A DNA stretch of 64,000 nucleotides from Brasenia schreberi (GCA_036023115.1 JAYKKT010000089.1:7889501-7953500), one strand, 5' to 3'. Shown: positions 1 to 12,867, counted from the first letter of the stretch. Program-made: numbers and translations. Notes: generated by a model from the letters alone, not told the origin.

Positions 1-410
1 GATGTTTCTCAATTTTTGTGGTTTCATTTCCAGTCCTGTTTCTTTGGTAGGCAAGATGGGGTTAGGCAGACCCCAACCAGGTATGCATGCTATACAAATA
101 ACATGGCTAAAAGAAAACAAAAGTACACGAAGGGAAGCCACTCAAGTGGCTTATCCTTCCAACAAAAGTTGGTATCCTTGACCCTTAATCCTGCCCAAAG
201 GACGGGGTTTTGTTTAGATGCTTAGGAATCCACTGAATTTCAACCCTGGGAAAACCCAGTGAACTGTGATGTGTTTTGCGATTAAGAGTTTAAGACTACC
301 ACTTTGATGTTTTTTTTCATTTCCATTGATTTGCATCATCAGTGGTACTCAACTTTTAATTTTTGAGGTTGTTCTGCAAAATGGTGAGGGCCCTTTTGCT
401 TTAAATGCAG

Positions 411-3400
411 GCATCTGGAGTTCTTGTAGAGCGGGATCTGAATGAGTTGCAGTTATCATCTCCTGGTGGAGGTGGATTTCCTCTAACCAAGTCCTCCATT
501 TCTCTATCCAAAACACCAAAACCACTTCCTAGAAAGACAGACAACGGATCAGATGGTTCTGATAGACAATCTGGGAATTCTGCATCAACATGCTTCTTCT
601 CTCCAAGCAATGCTGAGAAAAAAACTGACCAGCATTCAGCACCTCGTTCATCTTTATGCTACCATTTCACTTTATCAAATTCAAAACAGTACGAGAAGAG
701 TAGTGGGTGTAACAAACCTGACATTTCAAACCTGGGCATGTGCGTGGATTTCCTGCTCCTTATGCACCTTTTTAGTTTCCTCAACATCATTTATGTTTTA
801 AATTAAATATATCTTTTTAAAGTCATGTTTATTTCTATGCTTGAACGGTACTGGAAAGTATGCTACTGTGATTGTCGTTGGCGACCTGTTATTAATGAAA
901 TTTTACATTAAGGGCCTGCACTTTGGAAGTGATTTATCAGGGTTGGCTTAGTGTCTTCTTGTTGATGCGTGAGAGGGAGCCTTATGAATGTTTTTCTGCA
1001 TTTCTGTGTGTATGAATGCTGCATGTTGTCTTGGAATTTTTTTCTTTTCTTGTTGCATCCTAAATCTGATTGGAACAAATGTGTATCTGTTGCACCCCTC
1101 AGTTCTGCAATATCTGTGAAAGCCCTTCCACTGCTTCTGGATACCAATATGGACAGGAACCTTGGCAGTTCCCCTGAAATCCGGTGGAAGTGGTCCTCTA
1201 TGCCCTTTGCATGGTTCACAGCGTGTCAAGGACGAAAAACATTGTCAGGATTATTGTCTGCATCCTTGTTGCTACATGCTAATTTTGGTGTTAATTATTC
1301 TTGAAGATGTGGAAGATTAATATAGAATTACTACTACTACTACAATTACTACAACTAAGCCTTTTCCCACACTAGATGGGGTTGGCTACATGAATTCTTT
1401 GTTTTTTGTAGAATCCATGGTAAGTCCGATAAAGTTTTACGTTGGCTGTCAGAAGCCTAACGCAACCTTCCTCCTTTATCGAGGCATGGGGCCGATCATG
1501 CAGGTGATCCCTTACATGGGTGGAGTTAAGATTAATATAGAATTCTTAGGACTAAAATGTATGTACGCAATAGCTTGTTATTTCTCTTTCCAAGAATGCC
1601 ATGCAACTACTATCAGTAGATGTAGCCTAGTGTGCACTTGCCTTTTTCGTGTCATCCATGAAAAATTCTTTTGGAAACAATTATCTTATGCGCTGCTCTG
1701 TGGTGGTTGCACTTTTGACTGAGTTCGTGATGGTGTAGCTTCATTGCTTAGATATTTCTATAAGTATTGTTGCTTTGTCATATGGACATGCCATTGATAA
1801 GAACACACTGCCGTCTTGTTCATAATCACTTCCAAAGTAGCCATTAACATAAGGTTTTAAGGTGGTATGGGGGTTCTTATTTGCATTTCTGTGATAGCGG
1901 GGTTTTGAAAAGTTTTCTTTCAGCATCTTAGTAACTCATCAGTTTGTATGAGTATTGTCTCATTTTGCTAATGAAATACGCTTTTTCTTTTGGCAGTTTT
2001 GACAGCACTCCTGGCTATAAAAGAGACCTTGATTCTCCTTCAGCTTGGAAATCTCCTTGGTTTATTAGTTCGATGTTCTTAGGTCAAAAACTTGAGACTG
2101 ATATTAAGCTGGAGGTACCCTTTTGTGTACTACATTCCATTGCCAATATTTTTATGCGTTGTTTCTCTTAGACTACATGAACTTAAAACTCGTCTCCTTA
2201 TTCATCTGTTCAGAAGATGGGGTACTTCTTGAGTCCAAGGGAGAGAACCTACGATGCGCTTGGACTGATGCAGCAGATGAGCGAGCAGACAACAGCAGCA
2301 TTAGTTGAAGCGGAAGAGATTCTTGCGAGTGAAAAGCCTGATGTTGCATCTTGTCCAGTGAAAGCTAAAGAAACTGGTGACCAAGTTCACTCTAAGGAGA
2401 ACATTCCATTCTCTGACAATGAGCTGGAAAACCTTATTCCCATACCATCTGGCTTCTCGGTATGTTCCTTTTCCTTTCCATACATAGCATTGGAATGCAT
2501 GTACTAAATGGCATTCTAAAATCAAAACTAGAACCAATGTCCAAAATAAACCGAGACTCTGCACAGTAGGGGAAATCGGGTTCTTAGTCTCCATTGTGAC
2601 TTGTCTTGGTCGTCAGGACTGCATTTAACTCTAAAAAGTATCAAACAATGTTTCTATGGTAGTCCCTTTGATCCTCTTTTTCTTTCTGGACACCCTCCAA
2701 CTTCTGACAGCTTTCTGCTGGATGTCCATGGGGCTCTTGCTAAATTTCCAGTCCACCTTAAACAAGTCTCTCAAGCATTATCTTGTAGGTGTGGAACTTT
2801 TCCCCCAATAACCTCATTATAAAGTTTTTTTCCTTGTGACCATGCATCTGCGTCGACATTTCCATTTCTACCATATTAGTCTCTACATATGCCGGCAATT
2901 GATTTTGATGTCTCTGTCAGAAACGACAAGTCACAAGAAAAAAATCCAACTTTGTAATGAGACTGCCAGTGAAAAGATTTATGTGACCCAAATAAATGAT
3001 AAAATAAAATATATAGTAAAGGTGGCATTTGCAGAGATGACAAAATGAAGCCCATGGTGCGAAGACAAAAGACTTGGAGAATATGCATTGTGAAAAGGCC
3101 ATGAAAGCCTACAAGTGTATGAAACCATAAAAGGTTATCTATTGCTATTGTTTGATGCCAATTGTTCTTACTCTTCTGCTACTATTACTGTAAGTAAATT
3201 ATTCTACATATAGGATGTTTCTTACTGCTATTCTAATGCAACACATACTTGGATAGCCCTGAATTTCTTTGATTGATTGGAAAACCTTTCATGTTAAGGA
3301 GCATAGCTGCAGCTGAGGTCCTGTTAGGAGTACACATTTTCGTAATCTATTCGGGGAAAAAAGAATTCATTTCAGTTTTTCCTTACAATGGATGGTACCA

Positions 3401-3715
3401 GAGAAACAATAATAGTAGGCTAAATCTAGGCTAAGGAGATTTCCATATTCCTTTTCGGAAATATGGAATTCAATTCCCTATCTTATATTTTGATATAAAG
3501 AGCCTATATCGAGTTCCTTCATGAACTTAATATTCTTTCTTTTTTCTTCCCTCTTGTTGCAGCGCTTCCAATCAGAACGGCGAGTATTGGACTTCAGTGC
3601 TTGTGGGTCACCGAAGCGTGCAACAGATGGTACCAGAGAAACAGTTGCCTCATATGGAGGCTCTCTTCTGAAATTCTCCAGTCCAAATTCCTACCTGATG
3701 AAGGGATGTAGATAG
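411..3715 (+). CDS. MYB3R: MYB3R three-repeat MYB transcription factor, C-terminal part (5' end outside window)
   Basis: This is the C-terminal regulatory half of a plant R1R2R3-MYB (MYB3R), a nuclear factor that binds M-phase-specific activator elements in G2/M gene promoters. The DNA-binding repeats lie upstream of the window. Exons I can place: 411 to roughly 650-800 (acceptor TGCAG; starts ASGVLVERDLNELQL; 3' end unclear), 1997-2114 (contains DSPSAWKSPWF), 2214-2459 (contains MGYFLSPRERTYDALGLM and SEQT) and 3563-3715 (contains ERRVLDFSACGSP and ends SSPNSYLMKGCR, then TAG). The last three exons join in frame at GT-AG borders. The SPSAWKSPWF block, the GY(F/L)(L/M)SP..R.YDA(I/L)GLM block, the RRVLDF block and the K.CR end are conserved in MYB3R proteins as I recall them. 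A further exon between 800 and 1996 is possible but unresolved. The gene is convergent with the gene at 5035-10547. Confidence 0.85.
1325..1402 (-). mobile_element. LINE 3' tail fragment (RTE-like), inside the MYB3R gene
   Basis: On the minus strand this reads as CCATCTAGTGTGGGAAAAGG, then CTTAGTTGTAG, then imperfect TAG/TTG triplets. The same end, with a (TTG)n or (GTT)n tail, occurs at 27215-27385, 31428-31470, 44380-44410 and (minus) 55563-55640. It is the 3' end of a non-LTR element whose coding remnant is visible at 43850-44410. It lies in intronic MYB3R sequence. Confidence 0.6.
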
Positions 3716-4252
3716 CATATTGGTGCCCTTGCTCCTATATTTTTCAAATAGCTATGCGGGAGCTGTTATTATATTTTGGGGATATATTTATCTTTTCTTA
3801 CATGATAGAGAGACCATGTGTTTATCCTCTTCATACATATGGGCGCTGCTGTTAAGCCTTTGGTACCTGCCACCACCGAACTAAGAAGCCCTTGTGTTGT
3901 AAGGGTATGTGTTACATATCTCATGTATCATTTCTTGTCATATTATAATATTTTTTCTCTGTTGATGATGTTCAGAATCAACAGACCAGCGTTGTAATGA
4001 TACTTTCTTCTGCGAGGTATTCAATATGGAAGATAAATATCATCATCATATTGGATTCTGTTTTTCTGCTGGAAGCATGGTTGTGCATACACAACTATGG
4101 AATTTCCATTAGTCGCTTTTGTTAGACCAGGATGTCAGCGGTTCGAATTGACAAGCTGCCCAAGGCCATAAGCTCTTTAGGCAGGGGTTTCAGTTTGAGA
4201 GATGGGTAATATTTATATATAATCACAGACAGGGGATATTCCTATATTTATA

Positions 4253-4292
4253 GGGGGTCGACTCACAAGTTTTAGGTCATGAGTTTGATGCC
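4253..4292 (+). mobile_element. SINE fragment with tRNA-like B box
   Basis: The segment GACTCACAAG followed by GGTCATGAGTTTGATGCC resembles the anticodon arm and B box of a tRNA-derived SINE. The same arrangement (AACTCACAAGCTGAAGGTCA) is found in reverse at 46213-46276. It is too degraded and too short at the 5' end to be a tRNA gene. Confidence 0.4.
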
Positions 4293-4842
4293 AAGGCATG
4301 CAGGCCTCGCCGTCGGCCAAAAAGTACTTGAATGATCTGATATTGGTGGGAGCGGGATTAGTCCGGTTTGAGCTTTCTAAACCATATCCAGTTGGTAATT
4401 CTATAGTATCCATATAAAACTCGATTGAAGCAACATGAACCCCACTCGAAATTGCAATATGCCAAAATTTTAGCATTTATGTTGGAAAAAAATAAAAAAT
4501 AAAAAATAGTGCAAAGGGGCGGAGTATGTGAATGCTTACTTGCTGTAGCCATTTTCAAGTGGGTCACCTACATGAACTGATGAACGCTTAACCAGCGTTG
4601 TGATAAATCTTTTAAGCACCACCATTTACTTAAGAAATGTGTCATTCTTATGCTTTCCTTCCAACTCTTTTAAAGCCTACCTCAGTCTCCTTTTGAATGC
4701 CCACATTTTGAAGAAAATTCCTGCTTGCCGTTTAATCTGTTTTCCGTTTCTTATCATATGCATGTATTGATCAATTACTTTACGTTCCAATCCTGAAAAT
4801 TTCACGATATCATTGGTACTGTAATGGAGAGTAACCCAAATA

Positions 4843-4843
<1 letters not shown>

Positions 4844-4931
<88 letters not shown>
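4844..4931. repeat. Compound microsatellite (TG)n(AG)n
   Basis: About 12 TG units run directly into about 32 GA units with no interruption. It lies in the intergenic space between two convergent 3' ends. Confidence 0.97.
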
Positions 4932-4932
<1 letters not shown>

Positions 4933-5034
4933 ATATACAATTTAATAATAAATGAAGTTGGTATTGTACATGGACACTGAAAAGACGAGGGAAACCAAAA
5001 ATTCACTAAAACTTGATATATTTCTATTCTCCGA

Positions 5035-8000
5035 TCATGCAAATCTCAGAACAACCACTGCCATCACGGTTGCAGCCCTGAACACAATTTGATTCAGGCT
5101 TTTCTTCAGCATCCTACTAGCCATCTTCTCATCCCTCATAGTTACCTTGGTTGAAGACTTGCTGACAGATACAATAGTGTTCCTCAAACTGTTCACAGCC
5201 CATGAAACCCAGACAAGACCAAAGGCAAATCCCATACTCAGAAGCCTGTTTGCGCTAAGGACGAATCTTCCATTGACCGCCTTCGTGAAGAAGAACAGCA
5301 TGACAGCAAGGCCAACTCCGGCGATTCCAACAGAGAAACTAGTGAGCATCTGAGCCAACAATGGGCTGGATTTCTTCAAGGCCGACATCAATGTCTTATC
5401 TGAATGCCTATCAACAAGCACTGACAACACGTTCTCACATGCGTGAAGATAGCTGTTTCTGGAGAGATCCCTCTCCTTGCTTAGTTTCCTTGCATTTCTC
5501 TTCCTTGGCAATGATTTTTTCCCGACCTTCTCAGGGCTGCATTTGTGGAAAGTTGGAGGTTCTGATTAATCCCAAGACTAGATGCATAATCAAAATCATC
5601 ATATACGTCAGAAATGCTATAATTGAGATCATATTCTAGACACCACATGGGACCATTATCACGACACTAATGAAAGTATTAATCTTATTACATGGTTGAA
5701 TCATCAACGCAACCTTTACAAAGACGATGTTATGTTTGGCTCAGAATATGCTGCAGCCTTAGGGCTCGGCCCTTTAAACATATCCAAGTTAAGATGTTCA
5801 AATGAATCAATATGTACCTTATTATTGGAGAGGCAACCACCGTCTTCTGATTTGTAGAGTATATAAAGGTTGCTGGAGCAACTGCAAACTCATCCAATCT
5901 GAACAAGAGAACCGATAAGTTAGATGAAGCCGTACTACAAGGCTATTACATAAGCACACGTAAAAGTGGGAAAAGAATATCAGCCTAGTTAGACTTATTC
6001 CAGAAATGGTCAAGCTGTAGAAAACTGAAATCAGAATAACCATTGACACCATAAACTATACATCTCCGACCAAGGCTGATATTATAACCACTAAATGCTG
6101 CCAGTCTAACGGAGCTTCGGAGAATCACCCTCCAACTTAACGCCAAGAAAAGGTATTCTTAATTTTCTTGTAGCAAAACTGTTCCATGAGACTGAACTGC
6201 CAAATTGAACTCCGTGTGGAGAAACAGCTGGCTATGAGGAATTTCTATATTTGAAACTTTTAATTTCATGCTGTACAACAAAGTTCAAATTAAACTGCAA
6301 AAGAATAATAAAACCAGAAAGTGCCGAACCAGGATCTACAATAAAGATATTCTCATATATCCACATCAAAGAAGATAGTAATCAGTGATTGCAGAAAGCT
6401 GGCACTTTCCTTTCACGATTACTTCATTTTTCCCAGGTTCGAAAAGCTAATGGGATGACTGAGAATCAAGGACTTACTATGAATAAGAATGCTCAATTCA
6501 AGAGGTGAATAAACGGCCATACCTTGTAAAATGTGGAACAAGAAGTTTTCCATGGCAACTGATATTCTTTGAAGGGTTAAACTCGGATATAAGACAAAGT
6601 ATATCTTGCATCTGATCCCTTGTTCCTGTGAACAACACTTTCCCATCCTGATGGACTGAGCTTATGGTTCCACAGTCTATTTCATAGAATGAAATCATGC
6701 ACTCTGTGTGGCTACATGACATTCCCTTTGGATAAACCAATGGGGATTGTGGACCACTGTCTTCAAACTCGTAAATACTCATGTTTCTGCGAAGAGAAAA
6801 ATCTGGCTGACACACATCAACATCCAATGTATGAAGACCAGCTGGTATTGTCAATAAGGGAAGACCACCTGCATGTGCTTCCTCTTCGGGCATGATAAGA
6901 TGCTGGGAGTCATCAAAGCCTATGAACCGCTTAGTGATGCCAAGATTGAGAAGGAAAGAACCAATTTTGCCATCTAATTACCCAAAAGGTAAAAGAAAAA
7001 AAGAGGACTTAGTGAATGAGGAGCTGGTCCAATAATAAGGATAAAAATGGATAAAGAGAGACCTTCAGAGAAGTATCAGTTTAACACACAATAATTCCAT
7101 GTCCAAAGAAAATTTATTTGAGGTAGAGTATTCTTGCAGATTCTACAAGACATGGTATGAAACCCTAGACATGGTAGCGTTTGGAATTTGCTCGCTTGTC
7201 CTTTTCTTTTTCCTTGTGTATTTAATTTTCAATTTGGGTAACCTGATTACTTTGTTAATAAGTAATAACTTATGAAAACTGATTTTTACTTGGCCTAGCA
7301 AATAAAACCTTGCATTATTGTAATAAATTTATGTTTATTAGGATCACATCATTTTTATGGAACTAATTATTTCTAATACCCTGTAACTCCAGAACCGATC
7401 TTCTTGTCATTCCCATGCCTCACAAATGCACCTATCTATACACATTCCTATATGATATAGATATAAGATTTGAATGAGTTCCAAATTCTCAAGGGCATAT
7501 AAACAAAGGCCCTTTGTAGAAGAACAATGGTTACAACACAAGAAAGCACCAGAAATTCCTCTCACGAAGTTGTCAGAGAAGCATTCATCCAAATCCGTGC
7601 ATCTTGGCCTGATTATCGATATCCCAAGAACCTCATACATGTATGTGCACACTTGCATATGTAAAAATCAAGAAAGCACCAGAAATTCCTCTCACGAAGT
7701 TGTCAGAGAAGCATTCATCCAAATCCGTGCATCTTGGCCTGATTATCGATATCCCAAGAACCTCATACATGTATGTGCACACTTGCATATGTAAAAATGT
7801 TTCCCCTTCTTTCTGTATAACCATATCATGGTATTTGATTAATTAAAAAGCATCTGTGAATGTCAGAATCCCTTTAGCCAAATTTTAATAAGTTCCAATT
7901 CTCAGGAATAAGCCCCTTAAGAACCCTCTCCATCTAAAAGCGATTTTTGCATAGTTTTTAAAACTAACGTGAAAGAAATCATGAAACCAGAAAGCTTGAG

Positions 8001-10547
8001 TAAAAAGTTTTCTCGTGACAACTTCATGGAGCATACTGCATACCTTGTGAATCGACAATTGCAGATTTCTGTACAGCTTCAAGCAATACAAGAGACTTCT
8101 CAAGATCCGAGAATAGATTCATAAGCTTCCTTGAATCCTGAACCTGAGGCAGCTTGAGAAGCACATGGTCAGGCCTCGGATTCTCCTGTTTTGGACTATT
8201 ACGTTGCAACACGGGATGGAATTCCTACATCACCAATTTGTCCTGTTATGACATGGGTAAAGAAAGCAACACAGTAAAATTGCACGATGCAGAAAAACCT
8301 TCATGTGATAAGGAAATTTTTAAACGTTTTATGGTCGTCATCTGACTCAGGAATTCAACCAAATAGTTTAAGGATATAGTATTAATACTATTTTGAAGCT
8401 TTTCAATCTCTGAATTAGAGAAGGACAAGACCTTTAAGAATGAAAACACATAGAACTAATCGTACTTCTTGCTTCACCCATGGAGACTTAACTTCTGCAA
8501 CTCTGATTACATGGGTGAAACTTAACTAGGTGAGGAGTTATGGTCTCAGGAAGGGGTCAAAGCTCTTTGCAGCAGTGACCCGATTCAGGGTAGTTTAGTG
8601 CAGAAGCCATTCATCCATCTGCTTGGAAGAGAAACTTTCACAATTTTATTAAGGTACTTCTCCTCAATGTACTTAAAAGCATGTATAAGAGAACTCAGGC
8701 AGGCTTCTGGAAAGGCAACGATAACAGAATAAAGGTGCACACTGACAATCTAACCAAGCTAGCAGATGGATGACATGCAAAATAGACAATGTAAAAGCTC
8801 TACAGCAACCAAAAGAAATAAAATTGACCCCATACATACAAAATGTGTCAAAGATATCTTCATAAACCAAAACAAATCAAATGCAGAGTTATGACTTAGA
8901 AAATAACATCTAGTCTATGCAATTATAATTAAGACCAAATAGGCTAACAGATAATCATAACAAAAATTGAAGCACATAACAGGATGCAATAAGATCCTGG
9001 AAGTGAATGGACAATAAAGCAAATCTGTCTGTGAAAACTATTGCTCATTGGGGAATGTTTTCCCAAAAAAATGTGCCCATGTCAAATATCCCACAAAAGG
9101 TGATCTCCAGAAGAAGTTTCACATACAAGGCAAAATGAATCAACTGAAAGCAAAACCAAATTGAAGTACTTTTGGTAACATGTTCAATCATTGAACCTTT
9201 TGAAAGAAAAGCAGTAGACAATGTATCTGATTGTTCCACAGTATTTAGCCTCTTCTCCACAATCAGATTTGGAAGAAGAAAAACATAACAAGGGAAACAA
9301 AATGGACGCATGCAACAAATCTGGCAGTTTAAGTCGAAGAGATACTGACACCAAACACTTGTGTGGAGAAGTTTGGTCTTTCATCCCGAATTCTGGCTGA
9401 AAGGAAAAAATTTCTCTCAAAACCATCTCATCTCGTTTTCTCTGTCTTTCTGTTGGAAACAAAAGGAGGTCTAGACATGACTGGAACAAAGGTATATTTA
9501 AGAGTGTCTAGATGTGTCCATCTCTTACTGGTAATATACTATGGCATCAAGACCTTAACAGAGTGGACCAATTGATCCTTCTGCTGTGATTCGGTTAATT
9601 ATCCTTCATCGTCCCATTCTGAAAGGTCAAATGCTGAACTTTGGATTAGAGGTTGACAAAGAATGGTATCTCCTCAAACTGAAACATAGGAAACTAACTT
9701 GGGACTCGAATAGAAACAAAACCAAACAGAACCTAAGATCCTGAATTAATAGAACCATAGCAGACAAAAGAAAATTTCTCCATCTTGTCACCCTTACGAA
9801 ATTCCCAGACTAAAACAACGCAGCAAGCATAATAGGAAATAATCCACCACGATAAATCAAAACACACTCCCCAGTTTGGAACAACCAAAATCCATAAGGC
9901 AACACCTTCTAAAACAACCAACACCCATCTATTCAACTAAAAGTTTTCTCACAGTTCAACAAAATTAGAAAGATGACAACGCAAATTCAGCATGTAGAAA
10001 CTCTAAATATAAAAGTCAAACAACCACTATCTTTTACCAGCAATTCATCCAAACTAGACAAGTGAGCAACTGAACAAGAAAAGCGGCAACATATTTAAAC
10101 CTTTCGGATCCTAGAAAGGCTGCTCGCAGAATGAACCCCAGAAGAAAATACAAAAGATAAAAGCCAACAATTATGAAGAACGCCATCCTTTTGTAACCAA
10201 CAAGGAAATCTCAAATTTCACATAAATAACAAGATGGTAGCACAACATCAATTTCTACCGTCACAACTAGATAGCATCAACCTCTTCTTTCAAACAGATC
10301 AGAAATTCTTCAACTCAACAGAACTAACGTGATGGTGAATCAAAATCAACATTTAGAAGTACCAAAAATCATCATAACCAAATTCTCAACAACAAAACCA
10401 AAAATTCACCAATAATTGAAACATGGCCAACCCAAAAAAACAAAGGTTGGACCATTTTCATACCTTTGGGACCCTAGAAAAACTCTGTTCCTGGAAAGAA
10501 ACCCCAAGAGGGAGAGAAGCGGGTGAAGTGAGGCAGAAATCCAGCAT
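5035..10547 (-). CDS. Unrecognised multi-exon gene for a membrane-anchored protein
   Basis: I do not recognise this family. Reading the minus strand, five exons join in frame at GT-AG borders: 10547-10464 (MLDFCLTSPASLPLG...), 8224-8044 (EFHPVLQRNSPKQ...LVLLEAVQKSAIVDSQ), 6973-6523 (starts at the split Asp codon, DGKIGSFLLNLGITKRFIGF...), 5898-5818 (RLDEFAVAPATF...) and 5536-5035 (PEKVGKKSLPRKRNARKL..., ending RFA and stop). Total about 430 aa. All phases agree, which is strong evidence for a real gene. The C-terminal part has two hydrophobic stretches (SVGIAGVGLAVMLFFFTKA and LLSMGFAFGLVWVSWAV), probably membrane-spanning, and a third weaker one at the end. The middle exon looks like a soluble folded domain with no motif I can name. 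The first exon is the least certain: it rests on an ATG, a good donor and phase 0. Function unknown. Confidence 0.75.
7539..7798. repeat. 130-bp tandem duplication, two identical copies
   Basis: The unit starting CAAGAAAGCACCAGAAATTC occupies 7539-7668 and is repeated at 7669-7798, with no difference that I can see. It lies in the intron between the 8224-8044 and 6973-6523 exons of the unrecognised membrane-protein gene. The small ORFs here only mirror the duplication. Confidence 0.95.
10100..10150 (-). other. Second copy of the exon-1 3' end (possible alternative first exon)
   Basis: On the minus strand this reads TTCTGGGGTTCATTCTGCG ... CTTTCTAGGATCCGAAAG followed by GTTTAA. It resembles the end of exon 1 at 10464-10510 (CTTGGGGTTTC ... 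TTTTCTAGGGTCCCAAAG then GTATGA). Both end in AAG|GT in the same phase and both read as serine-rich peptide. It is either an old local duplication or an alternative first exon. Confidence 0.35.
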
Positions 10548-12416
10548 TGTGGCCCAATAACAGACAGGCTCTTAAACACCCAAGAAAGCTCTCTCTACAT
10601 TCCCAAAACGATAATGGTGAGAATGAGAGGGAGGGTCAAGCAAGAGCCAAGAATCTTTTGTGGAAGGCTGAGATTGGTGGCAAGGACAATTTGAGGACCT
10701 GGAATTTCTCATCAAACCATTTCTGTCGAAATTGTTTTAGGCTACAATAGTAACCAACAATATCTTACCCAGATTGTCCCCACGTCATCTTGTGGTTTCG
10801 ACGGATCCACGACTATGGTACATGGGCACAATCGCCCGTTTGTGACAACGACATGTTTTGGATTTTTTGTTGCGTTTGAATCCGGTCTCATCTGGTATTG
10901 GATTACTTTGCTCAACTATCATACTTAATACCTATCTTCGCTACAAATATAAATAAATAAATAAGCAAATAAATGTTTGGTGCCCATCACCTCATTGTCT
11001 GATATTAGAATTCGGAGTATGAAATTAATCAGTATTTTGTCGGATGCTGAAGGGAAAGAGACAAGTGCAAGAATCAGGATGGGGCAGGTTTTGTGATCCA
11101 AGATATCAAGTCTCAGACATGAGAGTTCTGTTTGAAGCTCACCACTCTCATATCAAGGTGCCGAACAAAGAATTTGCATATCAAACCCATGTTTCCTTTA
11201 AAAAAAAAGGAATTAGAATGGTCTGGGGTTTGTCAGACCCTTACCAAATACACCCACTTCTGAGGATTGAAATTGAACTCCAATCTTTTAATTCAAAGTT
11301 TCTTTGGCATCAACCCTTGGCTAGCAGAGTGGTAGCTCCTCGTGCAAACCCATGAACTGCTTTGCCCAAACTCTGGAGACGAATAAAAGATGTGTTTGAC
11401 ATACTAGACAGCGGAGACTGGAACTCAGTTTGAAGTTGGAATTTGCATGGGGTCCCATAAGTGCATCAAACATGCATGTTGCCGAACAGTTGCCGGGAAT
11501 CGAGACTTGAATGGACCCTGCAGGGACATGAAGGGCGACGAGGCATCGAACTCTAGAACTTCGACATATTGGCGAGTAGAATGTCCAATCGTCCATCAAA
11601 GTCTTACATACCAAACAGTAGGATGCATTTTATTTTAGTCTGTTGAATATGATACCTAAGGTATTAGGCCTCATCCCAGCCCATTCTCTTCTTTTTGTTA
11701 GGCTACCAGATGCATACTCGAGCATCTAAACTTTGACCTAGCATCAGAGAGCCAAATCCTCAAAAGGGATGTGTTTCGCGGCGTTTAATGTTGGAGGCAG
11801 ATTCCTTTGAAACCTGGTGCTCGACTATTTACTTCTCTCTCTCTATTGTTGTATGTTAACACTCTTAGTGTTAGCATTAAAATCTTAATCATTGTTGAGA
11901 TTTGAACCTATAAAGTAAAAAGTGCAAGTGTAAACTTTATTCACGCACACTTTTATTTTTGAAATTTCAAATCTCAACCATTCATTATCAAAGATAAATA
12001 ATTGAAATTTATTTGAATTTACAAGTGCTTGCATATAACCGTCTCTTTATATATAGAGATATTTATCCTTTATATATTTAAAAAAGAATGAGACTAATTA
12101 GTGAATTGATGATTTATGGGGTCAACCTCTGTAATTGCTATATTGAAATCAAATAGATGATTCATCTAGTCAACTTCTATAATCCTCTAGGATTGTTTTT
12201 TTTTTAATTCAGACCGAAGCCATTCATTGGAAGTTTCAAGCAAGAAAAGTGCGATACACAAAAGAATGACCCTCTCTGACGTTCATGCATTGGAGCCATA
12301 AGCATATCCAGTAAATGGGCTCTGTCCATTCTACATAGTCGTGCCTGTTTGGCCAGGCAGAATGCCATCAAAAGTTCATATTTAATTGCAAATAGCGTGA
12401 CCATTCATGTCATACG
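10548..12416. other. Intergenic region, no gene seen
   Basis: The first 150-200 bp are probably the promoter and 5' leader of the minus-strand gene. At 11310-11420 there is weak tRNA-like sequence (TTGGCTAGCAGAGTGGTAGC), perhaps an old SINE. The short ORFs at 11044-11355 and 11321-11638 show no family features. The stretch after 11830 is AT-rich and featureless. Confidence 0.5.
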
Positions 12417-12863
12417 TGTAAGGAAATGGCCATTCTCCACAACCACATCACATAAACGACTGGACTGGTCATTCAACCATTATTTGTGGATGGGATGCTG
12501 AAAGAATGGTTGTAACGACAGCCAAAAGCCATTTCTACCAAACAATTTCTGAATAAAATGGTAACAAATCGGATAAATGAGCTCCATGATAGGAAAGCCC
12601 GGTGGGAAATCCGAGAAGGGATGGAGCAGGTGCTGCTCTATAAATAGAGAATAGTGCAAGCAAGTATGAATTCACTAAAATTCATAGATATTCAGCGAGA
12701 GCCTTCTTCCTAGGCAAACCCCAATGAGAGGAAACCTCAAACAAAATAACATATCTTTGTTGTGTTTTTTTCGATGATGGGTACCTTTGTTTCTTCCTAG
12801 GCAAACCCAACTGGGAGGTTGACAAAAGCAAGAAACCGGTAAGGAGTTTACCGAAATATCCCA
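12417..12863 (+). repeat. 5' LTR of element 1
   Basis: It aligns with the 3' LTR at 16337-16777. Shared blocks include GAGAAGGGATGGAGCAGGT, GCTCTATAAATAGAGA (the LTR TATA box, near 12638-12652) and ATTCATAGATATTCA. It ends in CCCA just before the primer binding site. The stretch near 12770-12810 differs between the two LTRs. Confidence 0.85.
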
Positions 12864-12867
12864 CATC

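Larger units (their letters stand above)
3716..5034. other. Intergenic region between convergent genes
   Basis: This interval holds the 3' flank of MYB3R and the 3' flank of the minus-strand gene that ends at 5035. It contains a degraded tRNA-like SINE segment near 4253-4292 and a compound (TG)n(GA)n microsatellite. I see no gene. The ORF across the microsatellite (poly Leu-Ser) is a product of the repeat. Confidence 0.6.

Noticed and set aside
1080..1310. Extra MYB3R exon around SVKALPLLLDTNMDRNLGSS
   Set aside because: The frame is open but I could not match it to the MYB3R family or connect it with phase-consistent borders.
7539..7798. CRISPR-like or satellite array
   Set aside because: Only two adjacent copies without spacers, in a plant intron: a simple tandem duplication.
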